From Tetranychus cinnabarinus (Eukaryota > Arthropoda > Arachnida > Trombidiformes > Tetranychidae), in assembly GCA_022266195.1 (NCBI GenBank), contig WHVY01000007.1:2480001-2544000 (forward strand): a stretch of 64,000 nt of DNA, in the 5' to 3' direction. Under the pieces are notes generated by a model that had not been told where the DNA came from, searched no databases, and was given only the letters and a program-made list of their open reading frames with translations. Made by a program: the position numbers and the translations under genes. Of this stretch, positions 49,641-60,418 are shown piece by piece. Positions within the stretch are counted from its first letter, which is position 1, and each line of letters opens with the position of its first letter.

Positions 49641-50008
49641 GTTCTTACGGAATATCGTTGCTTTTGCACGGTATCGCATGTTTTCATCTTACAGAAATGA
49701 TCCGGAAAGAATAGGGATGGATGAAAATAGTAGAATAACTTATATTTACGAAATTCGTCTTCGAAATAACTTATCATTACTTTTCCATTTATTTGACTTA
49801 AACCATGGGGAGGTAATTTGGCATATTGATCGAGTTGATAATTATTTCCATTTTCTTTACAATCAGGCGATTTGTATGCAGCACGATAGCTTTTTAATTA
49901 ATGTGGATAACCACGCTTTTGCCTGTTATATTTCAAACATATATAGAATATTGCAATATAGAAAACATCTATGTTGAGTTAATGGTTAAATACGCTGATT
50001 TTGAATAG
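49641..50008 (+). pseudogene. Exon-like unit 2 of the same unrecognised family
   Basis: It begins after an acceptor (TTTTTAATTGAAATACAG). It reads FLRNIVAFARYRMFSSYR, then DPERIGMDENSRITYIYEI, LSLLFHLFDLNHGEVIWHI, DRVDNYFHFLYNQAICMQHD and CYISNIYRILQYRKHL. The frame then hits TGA at 49975-49977, but a +1 shift reads YVELMVKYADFE with TAG at 50006-50008, matching the end of unit 1. The two units start 730 bp apart and are similar along their full length at only moderate identity, so the duplication is old. The IGMDxNS, LFHLF and the W-H/L-Y spacing are conserved. No named domain is apparent. Confidence 0.5.
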
Positions 50009-51371
50009 CCTGTATTGAGCTACATATATCATTTAATCTGCATTTTCATTAAAAATTTATATCAATAACTCTAATGTTCTTCCATCATGTACTATTGGTG
50101 CCATGGAATTTTGTCTTACCCGATAAATTTTAAGTTGAAAACATTGAAAAATAGCAAAACTTTTTAACACTGGTTTACTCATGAAATAATTGCTTGAAAT
50201 TTACAGTTTAGTATCAGAAAATCAGATGATGAGATCAAAGCATTGCTGCCATATTAGTCCCACTCAAAAAAATTTTCAATGAATCTTTTATCGATTTTGT
50301 ATCTGATTTCTACTTTATAGTAAATCCATAATAGAGGCAGACCAAGGAGAAGAGCAACTGTAGCTAGACGTAGCTAGACGAACTCATTATTCTAGAGTCA
50401 GATTGAGACATTATGATGGTAATCGACGCGGTCTTCATGCCAATGAAGAGCCCTGCATAGATAAATTATATTTCGGAATCGCGTATCAGTCAAACATTGC
50501 TGATACACCCAAGTCATATAACAGTCATCATATTTGGCTTGCCAATACTGTAACAATAAAGTATTTGAATATGGAAGGCGAAAAGACGAAAAATTCAGTA
50601 TTTGCTGTCAAAAAGGCAAAGTTAAAATTCAACAATCTAAGTACCCTGAATTTCTGCACAAACTTCTAACTGGTCATGATCGACATTCAAATCATTTTAG
50701 AAGGTTTATACGCCAATACAATTGTGCCTTCTCATATGTAACTCTTGGATCTCGTATAGAAATACCAACAGGTCCTGGCACGTATTATTTCAAGATTTGT
50801 GGAAATATTTACCATCATATCAACCCTTTAAATGCATCAAATATTGGTGGTCAACTTTCTTTACTAGAGAAAAATGAAGCTAATAGAATACGCCTATTAC
50901 ATGAATCATAATATTTATGCTATAAGTTATAAAAATTTGAGCCAAATTCAAATTCAAGAGCAAAATCAAGCCAGATTAGATTATAGACACGTTATTCAAT
51001 ATGTTTTATACTTTTACAACAATCCTATGCGTCATTCCAATAGATCAAACATTACTGTTGTATCAGAAATAGCGGCTAATAATGTCTTTAACTGAAGATG
51101 GCACTCCACCAGCTAATGTAAGCTGCAGAGTTTATCCTAAACAAACGAACGACATGAATACGATTTCTCATGCAAGTGAGAACCCTGAGAACAAATGGCT
51201 TATACTATTTTGTGGCCAAATGGTGATCAAGGTTGGAGACCTAATATGCTTCATGAATCTGAAGCAGCAACAAATGTATTGAAATCAATTTCAGTAAGAC
51301 AATTCGATTGCGATAGACTCTTTGACCGTGATAACTATTTCAATCCTGCTATATACGCCGTAAAACTTACA

Positions 51372-51470
51372 CAACAATATACAGCTGCGAAAATAGAGTT
51401 AGACCTCGATACCATATCTTTGGCGCATTGTTTTGGTATCCAAGCATGTCGATAGTCAATTTTTTGAGAT
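51372..51470 (+). repeat. Inverted repeat in the Helitron, left arm (~99 bp)
   Basis: Complementary to 51544-51638 with few mismatches. The arms run from 'acagctgcg' to 'gtcaattttttgagat'. The spacer is ~73 bp. It interrupts the RepHel reading, so the inversion arose after or during decay of the element. Confidence 0.85.
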
Positions 51471-51543
51471 GAATTAAGCACAAGAAACATCGATTCAATG
51501 CCTTGACCAATAAGTCTTGATTTGATGTTGATTAGCGAAATTT

Positions 51544-51638
51544 ATCTCAAAAAATTGACTATCGATATGCTTGGATACCAAACAATGCGCCAAAGATATG
51601 GTATCGAGGTCTAACTCCATTTCCGCAGCTGTATTGTT
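51544..51638 (-). repeat. Inverted repeat in the Helitron, right arm
   Basis: Complement of 51372-51470. After this arm the helicase-like order continues with the region upstream of the Rep domain. Confidence 0.85.
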
Positions 51639-54226
51639 GAGTCTTATACAGAATTGAAACAGCACGGTTAAAGTGGGTACGTGATACGTTCGAGCTGATG
51701 CATATGCAGGTCTGCTCGATGTTTTGAATGCGAGAGCTCAAAACGAAGGTCTAAGGGCAGAAAAATAAATAATTTCAGCTAGTTTTTTTTGCCGGTAGCC
51801 CCAGAAACATGAAAATGAAGTATCAAGATGCAATGGCTGTTGTTCGACATTTTGGTAAACCCGATTATTTTAAAACCCTGACTTGCAATCCAAACTGCCC
51901 CGAAATTGCAGAATCATTGGCACCTTATGATAAGGTAGAATACTGATATTATAATTAGAGTTTCTGAAGGTAAAGTGCAAGAACTCAAAGATCTTTTGGT
52001 CAAAAAAGAAATTTTCAGCATAGTTGTTACATTCATTCATGTTATCGAGTTCCAAAAGAGAGGACATACTCAAATTCTATTAAAAGTGGGGGATGAACAC
52101 AAACCAAAGACCTCCGAGATTATTGATAAAGTTGTTTGTGCTGAAATACCAGATATACTTCATGATAAATTTTTGCATCCACTGGTTTCTTCTCACATGA
52201 TTCATGAACCTTGCGGTGAGCAAAATTTAAAAAATCCATGTAAAAAATGTTCAAAAGCGTTTCTCAAACCATTTCAAGAACAGACGATGATGCATGAAGC
52301 TGGTTTTCCACTTCATCAAAGACGTAATTATGGTCACACAGCTTTTGCGCGAAACGGTAGCATAGAAGCTTATAATCGCATATTTTGAGTACAATAAGAC
52401 GACCGATGAATATCATTCCTATCACCGAATGCCGATATATTGCTGTTTGAAAAAAAGTACGTCATCTTGCTCACGCAGGTTGATCAAAAGTAAAAAATCA
52501 ATAGATTGCAAATCTTATCACCACAGCAACAAGAAAGATTCTCTTTGAGGCTACTTTTGTTGCGGATTTCTGATGCCAAATGCTTCGATGATCTACGCAA
52601 ACATAATAATATTACTTACAATACGTTTACTGAGCTTTACGTTTTCTTTAGCTAGCTCTAGCTCTCGTTAGCTTTCGTTTACTACACTTTGACATATATT
52701 TTATATTTGCGAGTCCAGAAAATGCTTCACAGTTATTTGGCATGTTCAAAGATAACCTCTCTGAAGATTTTCTCCGTTAGTTCCAGCCAGAGGATGCGTA
52801 TCGTTCAACACTCATAGATTTGTAGAAGATACTAAATGAACATTCAAAAAGACTAGCAGACTTTGGTTTACCAAATGTAGATTTGCTAAGTTGGTTTTCC
52901 AAGTTCCGATTCATCCTAATATTGATACATCACAGCGAAGGGAATGCGAACAGCTTTTCCGAAACGCATATGAACAAGCAACAGCTGAGCAAAAATATAT
53001 TATTGATACAATCCGTACAGCCGTGGAAAATACTAAACCCTTCAATAATGTTTTTTTCATTGATGGTCCTGAAGGGACTAGAAAAACATGTATTTATAAC
53101 TGCCTGATAAATTTTCTTATAAGTCACGATTAAATAGTTTTACCAGTAGCATGGACTGGTATGGCTGCTATTCTTTTGTGAAATGGAAGAACAGCACACT
53201 CATGACTCGGATTGCCATTAGGTTTTACAGATTGTACTGTTTCCGCAACCACGGTTCAGAGTGTCGAGGCGGATTTATTAAAAAAACTGGAAATTTCATT
53301 TGAAATGAAGCATCAATGATTCCCAGCAACGCTTTGCGCATCGTTGATTCATTGTTAAGAGATGTAACTCAAGTGCATCAGCCTTTTGGAGGAAAGGTTT
53401 TTGTGTTTGGAGGTGACTTCCGTCAAACTTTACCCGTTGTAAGCCATGGTGAAAAAGTTGAGCTGGAACTTATCCTGTTTCGCCACTTACTAATATCATC
53501 GCAATCCCGAAGCAGTAGATGATTGAGTCTGATTCCGACATCATTTCCAAAATTTTTGGGGAATCCGAATTCACTTTCACGTGGTCCACAATTTTTTGCT
53601 AATACAGCCATTTTATGTCCAAAAAATATCCATTGAGACGAAATCAATGAGAGGATAATTGACATCATTGAAGGAGAGGAAAGAATTTATTTCAGCACAA
53701 ACTCCATAGTTAATGAACAATTAGAGTCTGCTTGTACGATACACAACCGACAAATTTTTCTGGACTTCCTCCACATAAATTGAAACACAAAAAGGGGGCA
53801 ATAGTAATGTTACTGCGTAATGTCAACATAAAAACTAACCTAACAAATGACGTTCGACTTTCAGTTGAAGAAATGCGCCAGAATTCAATTAAATTCAAGA
53901 TAATAACCGGAACAAACAGTGGGTCTATTGTCCATTTACCGAGGATTGATTTAACACCATCGAACACGAAACTTCCATTCAAAATTAAGCGAAGACAATT
54001 TCCAATCAAGTTAGCATTTGCAATCATAATCAATAAATCTCAAGGCCAGACTTTAGAGAAAGTTGGCTTATATTTACCAGAGCCTGTTATCTCTAACGGT
54101 CAACTCTATTTTGCGCTATTCCGTGTTTGATTCGATTTAAATTTACATATTCAACTACCAAATCGAAATTCTTAGCATTCTTACAACAAGACAGTTAACA
54201 TCAGTAATTTAAAAAGCCACTTTTTA

Positions 54227-55410
54227 ATATGCAAATGAAGGGGCGGCGCGAGGGGGAAAAATCGTCAGATAAAGTTATACAAAGATTGATGGTTTGGTGC
54301 AGTTTTAATGGTTTGTTGAAGAAAAAAATCAGCTGCTTCAGACAATCAAGGTAAATGAAAAACGAATCAAAAATCGAGATACAAAAAGGAATCAAAATAG
54401 AGAAAAAACTTATGTTTAATGATGGAATCCTCCAAATCAGTCAAGACTTGCATCAATGATTTGCTTAACTTTACTGATAGCATCATTGTGGTCACCACTT
54501 AATTCGGCTTTGATTTCCAGTTTTCTCTGCAAAGTTAACTCAAGAGCTCTTATTGCAGCATCAACTGCAGATGAAATATAAAAAATCTCTTCATTGTTGT
54601 AGATGTTGTTTCTACATCCTTTAGTTGTATTTTGCAATCCACCATGAATATCTTTTAACTTGGTTATAAGTCTTGATTAAGGCCCACACAACTTAAATCG
54701 CTTGCTGAAAACACAAACAAGAAAATAAAAACATGAAAAAATGAGTTTGGGGAAACTTAAAAATAAAATTTGTATAAATTTACCTTTTTGTCATTTTCGT
54801 GTGAATTTCATCGATGATTTTCATATCCATATTCACTTATAAGTAAAGCTTACAACACAATGAAAAAATGGATGAGATGATAACTATAAGAAACTTTATG
54901 TTGTTATTGCTCAGCTAAGGATTGCAACTAAGTTAGTTTGCGATCTGCAAAAATGAATCTCACAGTAAATTGTAATTATAATTCACAATCAATACAATAT
55001 GGAGAGAGAGATACAGTTTTCACAACTCTTTTCTGAAAATATAACTATAAAAACAAAATGTATATACATTCATCTTAATGTTTTCTACATAGATTGTCTT
55101 GAGAATTGATACAATGATAATGATCAGCAAACAGCAAATTACCACTCCAATCACTCGTTTACTCTCCATTATCATTTTTATCTTGCAAACAACTCTTGCT
55201 CTGGTTAACAACAAAATGACTTTCCTAATGAAAGAATCAGCTTTTTATTATCAATATTTTCTTTCCTGTCGACTACATATTACAATTTGCCCTTCGCACC
55301 GCCTATTTTCACCTTCACATCGCTATTAGAATTTCTCCCCTCTTGTTTCCCCTTCTTCAGTTCATCCCCCCTTGATTTTTCCCCCTTGCGCCGCCCCTTC
55401 ATTTGCATAT
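54227..55410. mobile_element. DNA transposon with GC-rich 37-bp terminal inverted repeats, nested in the Helitron
   Basis: The ends at 54227-54263 and 55374-55410 are inverted copies with one mismatch (ATATGCAAATGAAGGGGCGG ...). They are strikingly GC-rich in an AT-rich region. TA flanks both sides (54225-54226, 55411-55412), consistent with a Tc1/mariner-type or MITE-like target duplication. The 1,184-bp interior encodes no recognisable transposase, so it is probably non-autonomous. It lies between the helicase end and the Helitron 3' hairpin and therefore inserted into the Helitron. Confidence 0.8.
54437..54637 (-). CDS. Small hypothetical reading frame inside the nested TIR element
   Basis: About 65 residues, possibly preceded in frame by KLKDIHGGLQ. 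The reading includes FYISSAVDAAIRALELTLQ and SGDHNDAISKVKQIIDASLD, with helix-like composition and balanced charge, unlike the F/L/K-rich noise around it. The only start at this point is TTG, so it is more likely an exon or remnant than a complete gene. I do not recognise it. It could be part of a protein carried by the parent transposon. Confidence 0.3.
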   Translation of the reverse strand: MQNTTKGCRNNIYNNEEIFYISSAVDAAIRALELTLQRKLEIKAELSGDHNDAISKVKQIIDASLD

Positions 55411-55642
55411 TACAAAGATGCTTGAAAGACGTCATTTTTATACTACTAACATCGTTTATAAAGAAATTTTATCATTAAAATATTGAATAAAATTACCTTT
55501 ACTTATCAAACCGATTCAAAAAAGTACCAAAGTATAAGCGCTTTTAATGGGTTATTCATGGCTATTCATTGATTGACAATATATTCTAACATTATTTTTA
55601 CAGTGATTATGAATTTTACAATTCTACTGCAAATTTGTAATT

Positions 55643-55672
55643 GCGATCAGTTATGATCGCGGGCTCCGGTAG
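55643..55672 (+). other. Helitron 3' terminal hairpin
   Basis: Perfect 7-bp stem with a GTTA loop (55643-55660), followed by 12 bases ending GGTAG and then T. Helitrons usually end CTRR a few bases after such a hairpin. This end differs in the last motif, through mutation or variant use. Confidence 0.6.
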
Positions 55673-55717
55673 TTATGCATAATGGGAACAAAAATCTATA
55701 TAAAAATATTATTCTTT

Positions 55718-56285
55718 GATTTCGCCTTAGAAGATGTTTGTTAGAGACAGAATGCTTTTCTTATAAAATCATGATTAATCATGGTTATTATGAAAAATCT
55801 ATTATATTTAATGGGGGCAAAAATCTAAAGCTAAATTTGAATACATTTCATATCGATAAAGAAAACGTAGCACAAAGGAAACAGGGTTTTTCAATAAATC
55901 AATGTATTTGGAATTGGAATTAGTTTATATTTTTTAGTCTATCCTGATTTACTGCAAAACAAAAGATAATTTGAATTTGGATTTGTAAGTAAATCAATTT
56001 TCAATTAGAAGTGCATCAATCGTGTTTTTTCGATCTCGCATATCTTTACCGTTCACTTTAAACATCTAACAGCACTTTCGATTTGCATTGACAATGACAA
56101 GCATTAAATGAGCGGCCATTTCGATGAACACCTATGGAAATAAGCATATTTGACATGAAATATTGAACGAAATTACAATAAAGCTCAATATCTGCTTACC
56201 ATTAAGTAATTGAAGCTATTCATTTCTAGAGAGGCAAAAATGGCAAACAGTTTCCTGTTCAACAAGTATTCAGAAGTAATCAGGA
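55718..56285 (+). repeat. Repeat R, copy 2 (left flank of GH32 copy B)
   Basis: Near-identical to 60773-61338, beginning 'gatttcgccttagaagatgt' and ending 'caagtattcagaagtaatc'. Its first ~75 bp also match 47190-47260. Contains a short frame (55738-55923) that differs at several residues from its counterpart in copy 3 and is probably not a gene. Confidence 0.85.
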
Positions 56286-56299
56286 GCAAATGAATCGAG

Positions 56300-56526
56300 A
56301 AGAGTTCGCTAGAATTTTGCGATTCGATTTAATTACTTGATAGATGCGAGTTTTAAACGTTTCTGCAATTTGATACAACTTTTTGCCAACCAGTGAACTT
56401 GTTTATCATTTGGTCTGGCGAAAAAATCATCTTTTCCATCTTCGAAAATTGACAGAAAAGTAAACCAATTTTGCATTTTCACCGAAAAATTGATCAACTT
56501 TCATGGATCGGGAAAATTATTAAAAT
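56300..56526 (-). pseudogene. Fragment of the gustatory-like receptor gene
   Basis: Three pieces of the receptor locus at 61428-62920 are fused here by deletions: the part around 61715-61798, the part around 62026-62116, and a piece of upstream DNA matching 62876-62918. The junctions fall at 'tttttgccaac|cagtgaactt' and 'tttcaccg|aaaaattgatc'. Most of the coding sequence is missing, so this is a dead copy. Confidence 0.75.
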
Positions 56527-56950
56527 TCCCTAAGATCATTGCAAATATTATCCTCTTTTATTTTCACGCAACAACAATGTTCAATTCAAATTAGTTTGTT
56601 AATTAAAAGGATTTAAAGCTGGTGCCAATTTTATTTTAAGCCATGAAATTTACTACGAAACATTTACACCGCGTACTTCAAACATTCAATAAATAGGATT
56701 GAGGTCAAAATTATGGACTAGTTCAGCCTAATAATAATTAATAATTCTCAATAATCAAATTGAAACTAAATTTGATAAAATAAACCTTCCAATTATCTGA
56801 ATATTAGAGTTTAAATTTTGTATCATTTTTTAGTTATCACCCCTTATTATGAAAATTTATTTGCATTGTGATTCAACAATTTTGTGAGTCAAAATTTACT
56901 CCACTTTTACTAACAAAAAAAGTTATGTTCATTGGGAACTTTGTTCCTTT

Positions 56951-59323
56951 TCAGGAATCATTTTTCCAAATGGACTTCATTTGGTACATGCTTAATGAAC
57001 TTATTGTACAATCGGTACATTCAATTGAGATAAGATCATAGGGTTGGGTTGGAAAGACAAGGTAAGTAAAGGAAGAGAGACCTTTGTCGTAAAAGAGTTC
57101 GACGGCTGACGAATCGAAAAACAGGTCAACAGAGAGTTGAGGACTGGGTAAGATGCGGGAACCTCGAATTAGTTTGGTAAAGTCGGAAGAAAAGTTTGTC
57201 AGCCCGGATTGACTTCGATCTACTTCGATTCGGAGATTGTCCAAATTCATAGTAACCTGTTCGCCACTTGCTTGGTTCATTAGTTTTATTTTGACGGCAC
57301 CTAAACTTGTACGGTTAGACTTGAAGCTGCACTCTAAATGGTATCGATCTGAGTTGTGCTGAATGGCCAATGATTCAGTTACTGGTTCACCTCTGAATTC
57401 GTATAAAAGGGATTCTCGTAAGTTTTTAACGTCGTCGATTGGAAAGGTTTGCACATGATAATCATTATCACTCGTCTTTACCAATTCCATGGATCGAGGT
57501 AGAGTCATCTGTCCTCTCCATGGTGTGGTTGGTTGATTGGTAGCATAGTTCCAGTTGCTCATCCATGCAATCATGGTTGGTTTGGGTGAAGGAATGTTGG
57601 TATACTTAGCAGCAGCATAATTATCTGGGCCGTAGTCTAACCAGAGAACTCGATCGGCCGGATTTTCATTTATGAATCGTGTTCCATCAAAAGTTCCAAC
57701 AAAGTATTGGGTTGCTGAACCGACATTTAGACCTCCTGGATTTATGCTTGATATCAGTACCCAAAGTTCACGACCCTCGACCTCAAATCGTATCAAAGCT
57801 GGACATTCCCAGAAACCCATGTGTGAACCTTGACTTGGCTTCTCTCCGAAACTACTCAAATAGGTCCAATCAATTAGGTTGGTTGACTTGTAAAACATGG
57901 CTGCATCACCAGCAGCAAGTGACATGATGTAACCATCGCCATATTTAACGAGAGAAGGGTCACGGAAATCGCGTTTTGATGGGTCAACCAGGATTGGGTT
58001 CTTTTCATAATTGTTGAATGTTATGCCATCGTAGCTGTAGGCCAAGTGCTGGGTCTGTGGAGTTGGTGATGAGTCGTTGCTTCGAGTAAATATTGCAACA
58101 AAAACATTTGTATTTGCCGTTTTCTGGAAAAGTATTAGGAAAATAAATGATTAATAAATTGTTTGGATAAAGCATGAACAAATGAACGACAATTTTTTCC
58201 AATTTTTAGACTGTCTCCTCACTGACAAAGAGTTTTGTAAAAAACGTTAAAATTTGGTTTTCAGTTTGCACATCAAACTCAGATGATCAAAAGACCAGAA
58301 AAATAAATGCTTTATCTTTACTTTGGGTAATGTTATCAACTAACAAAATTGTAAGTGACCATCAATGAGTGAATAAAAAGACATAAAGATTCTGTAGTCA
58401 TGGTTTGGATACAAATGTAAACTTTTCGTTTGTTCAACTATTATCATAGTTAGAAAATGAACAAAAAAAGCAAGTAAACTGATTGGCGAACAAAGTTCAT
58501 CGATAAAAATTCTCAGTTGGACTTTTTCAGTTTGCATGATAACAAGTGGTGAATCTTGAGCAGCCTCTGATTGTGAAAGGGAAAGAGGAAACAATAAAGG
58601 TTAACTTTATCAATAGATATTGGTTGAACCGTTATGGCTAGAGGAAGATGAATGGGTTTGGACAAATGGTGAGAAATGAAAGAGAAGTAAAATGATCTGA
58701 AAATGAGAACTTGGTAAAAAGTCGCAGCTTTCATCAAATGAAATAAACATAACAATAATAATAACAGCAATAATCGAAAGCGATATAAACAAATGCAAAC
58801 AAGTGAAACTTGCGACCCAAGTAAAAACAAGAGCTTTCAAAGTGAAAAGTTGAAAGTCAATTCAGATGAAAAGACACTTAAGAGTGAAAGCAATTGGTGT
58901 AAAGGGAGAGATGAGAGTTGACAGTCTTACCTGAAGACCAGTTATGTTGGTTGAGTCAATGACAGCCGAGCCTGAAAAGGCTGCTCCACCCTGGTCAGGA
59001 TACAAGGCAATGGGCTCATTTTCCCACCGTAAAAGGTCACTCGATGTAGCATGGCCCCAGTGCATAGGACCCCATACCAGTGAGTCTGGATGATATTGAT
59101 AAAACAAATGGTATTTACCATTGGAATAAGTCAATCCACTTGGATCGTTGATCCATGAAGTTGGAGGTGAAAAGTGATACTGCGGCCTCCACTTTTCCCC
59201 ATAAACTTTACTCTCGGTGTTCCCTTGCATCGGCATTCCTTGGATCAACTGAATTGTATCAATTGAACAACCACTTAGCAGGACAATCAATGTTATCCAA
59301 GAATAAACCAAATTGTTCACCAT
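56951..59323 (-). CDS. GH32 beta-fructosidase, copy B
   Basis: Exons 59323-58931 and 58123-56951 joined by an 807-bp phase-0 GT-AG intron give 521 aa, collinear with copy A and differing at scattered positions. The three catalytic acids are kept: Asp60, Asp186 in RDP and Glu237 in WECP. The nucleophile motif reads WINDPSG, with Ser62 in place of the Asn found in copy A and in nearly all family members. Gly112 replaces Val in the stretch before FSGS, and MGFWECP replaces GGVWECP. Other positions look more canonical than copy A, for example LDYGPDNYAA and WMSNWNYA. A hydrophobic N terminus predicts secretion. The open frame, intact splice sites and starting ATG show it is not a pseudogene. Substrate preference or activity may have shifted relative to copy A; this is inference. 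Confidence 0.9.
58124..58930 (-). other. Intron of GH32 copy B, with the empty mariner site
   Basis: The site homologous to the mariner insertion is the TA within 'aaaattgtaagtgacc' near 58350. The ~270-bp segment found in the copy A intron is missing. The remaining sequence is closely similar to that of copy A. Confidence 0.85.
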
Positions 59324-59495
59324 ATTGTCCCTGTGTATTCTAGTTTGTTGCTTAGATAATCACAATATAAACTTGGCTATGAATCAAATATTTTGATAGC
59401 AAAATAGTGTTTACAAAACGTTTTTATACCAAGCAAACTTTTCATTATGCAATTGATTGCAAATAACAAAATAGTTAATTATTAGAGAGGAGGAG

Positions 59496-59729
59496 TTGGT
59501 AGACATTGATAACATTAAATGTATTATTATTTTCCCAAAGGAGGATGTCAAAAATAACCCATTATCAGAATTTTTTAAAACATTAGCTAATACAAATCAC
59601 GCTGTGAAAAACAAGCAGAATCAAAATCAGGTGATACCTTTACCTGATGAATACTGCTTGAATTTCCCTTTAGATTCCGTTCTCTACCCACAATCACAGT
59701 TTCATTGTTCAATTGAGACAATTTGTTGA
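59496..59729 (+). pseudogene. Unrecognised coding-like remnant upstream of GH32 copy B
   Basis: A 77-codon frame starting at ATG 59496. The first ~15 residues come from sequence shared with unit A. Residues about 16-55 (with KEDVKNNPLSEFFKTLANTN and NQNQVIPLPDEYC) lie in DNA absent from unit A. The end (LNFPLDSVLYPQSQFHCSIE) is shared again with unit A at 43672. The composition looks protein-coding, but no domain is recognised and the frame breaks afterwards. It may be a remnant of an old neighbour gene that is more complete in unit B. Confidence 0.3.
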
Positions 59730-60398
59730 GAAACAAAAATCAATTTCAATGTCGAGATAAAACCATTAATGATTCACAGAATTATCCTGATAATTCAACA
59801 CATGCATCAGCAGAATGGGCTAGTAGTGCAAACAAAAATCACAAGAAACTATTCGTCATCTGCGTAAACCAAATGAGAAAAGAATTGTGTTTATCGTTAT
59901 AATTCCCTTTGAATTTTTTGCAAGCTTACTCATTGTTTCTCGTGTTCAGATAATCTTCCGATGAATTCTATGAATCTCATGGGTTGCACCCATCATTATC
60001 AAGGTTTTGTTTTTTTTCATAACAAATCAATTTCCATTCGGATAACCAATCATGCAGACAGTTCTGATTAGCTCAACTAGATAATTCAATATTTAGTTAC
60101 ATTTTGTCATTTCTTAGTTGCATTCAAAACTTTTCCATCCAAACATTATTCATTCGGCCAACACTTATTTTGCATGCAATCAATTAGCTCATTTCAAATC
60201 GAGTATCCAACTCATTAGTTAATAGTTTAATAATAAATGAGAAAATGCAATAACTTTCAATAAGAATCGCAATTTGTGTCAAACATTGACTTCTTTATTC
60301 AGTATTTATCACCACGTTATTAACAGCAGCTGAAAGTTCCACTTGTATTTCCATTATTAAAGGGATAAATTTACTGGGTTGACAATTAGATACTTGAT

Positions 60399-60418
60399 TC
60401 ATTTGATTAATCAAATGA
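60399..60418. repeat. Conserved 20-bp palindrome in unit B
   Basis: Identical to 44430-44449, while bases a short distance away differ between units. Confidence 0.5.

Larger units (their letters stand above)
50340..54130 (+). pseudogene. Helitron Rep/helicase (RepHel) remnant
   Basis: Pieces of one long protein follow in the correct order but in changing frames with many stops. First comes an arginine-rich start (about 50340-50400). Next is the cysteine-bearing MACQYCNNKVFEYGRR through the GPGTYYFKICGNIYHHINPL region (50534-50900). Then comes the 'ILWPNGDQGWRPNM' fragment (51195-51250). The Rep part follows with FAGSPRNM, YQDAMAVVRHFGKPDYF and TCNPNCPEI (51790-51910), then FQKRGHTQILL, where the HUH histidines are lost. 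The Pif1 helicase part has a mutated Walker A (DGPEGTRKT), GGDFRQTLPVV (about 53411) and a well-preserved end with FPIKLAFAIIINKSQGQTLE up to LYFALFRV and TGA at 54128-54130. No active protein can be made. Confidence 0.9.
48044..55672 (+). mobile_element. Helitron, degenerate autonomous type with nested insertion (inferred ends)
   Basis: The inner coding remnants are clearly Helitron Rep and Pif1-type helicase. The 5' end is placed at TCTATACAATATATAAAGTC (48044), which has the TC start and the form common in animal Helitrons. The 3' end is placed after a perfect 7-bp-stem hairpin, GCGATCA-GTTA-TGATCGC (55643-55660), followed by GGGCTCCGGTAG at 55661-55672 and then T. That resembles the usual hairpin plus CTRR end, though the last bases are GTAG, not CTRR. 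The flanks A (48043) and T (55673) fit insertion between A and T. The span includes a 1,184-bp nested element and two exon-like units. The ends are inferred; the core identity is firm. Confidence 0.65.

Noticed and set aside
55738..55923. Short frame shared by two R repeats as a gene
   Set aside because: Substitutions between the repeats change residues freely and the third R copy lacks it, so it is probably repeat sequence only.
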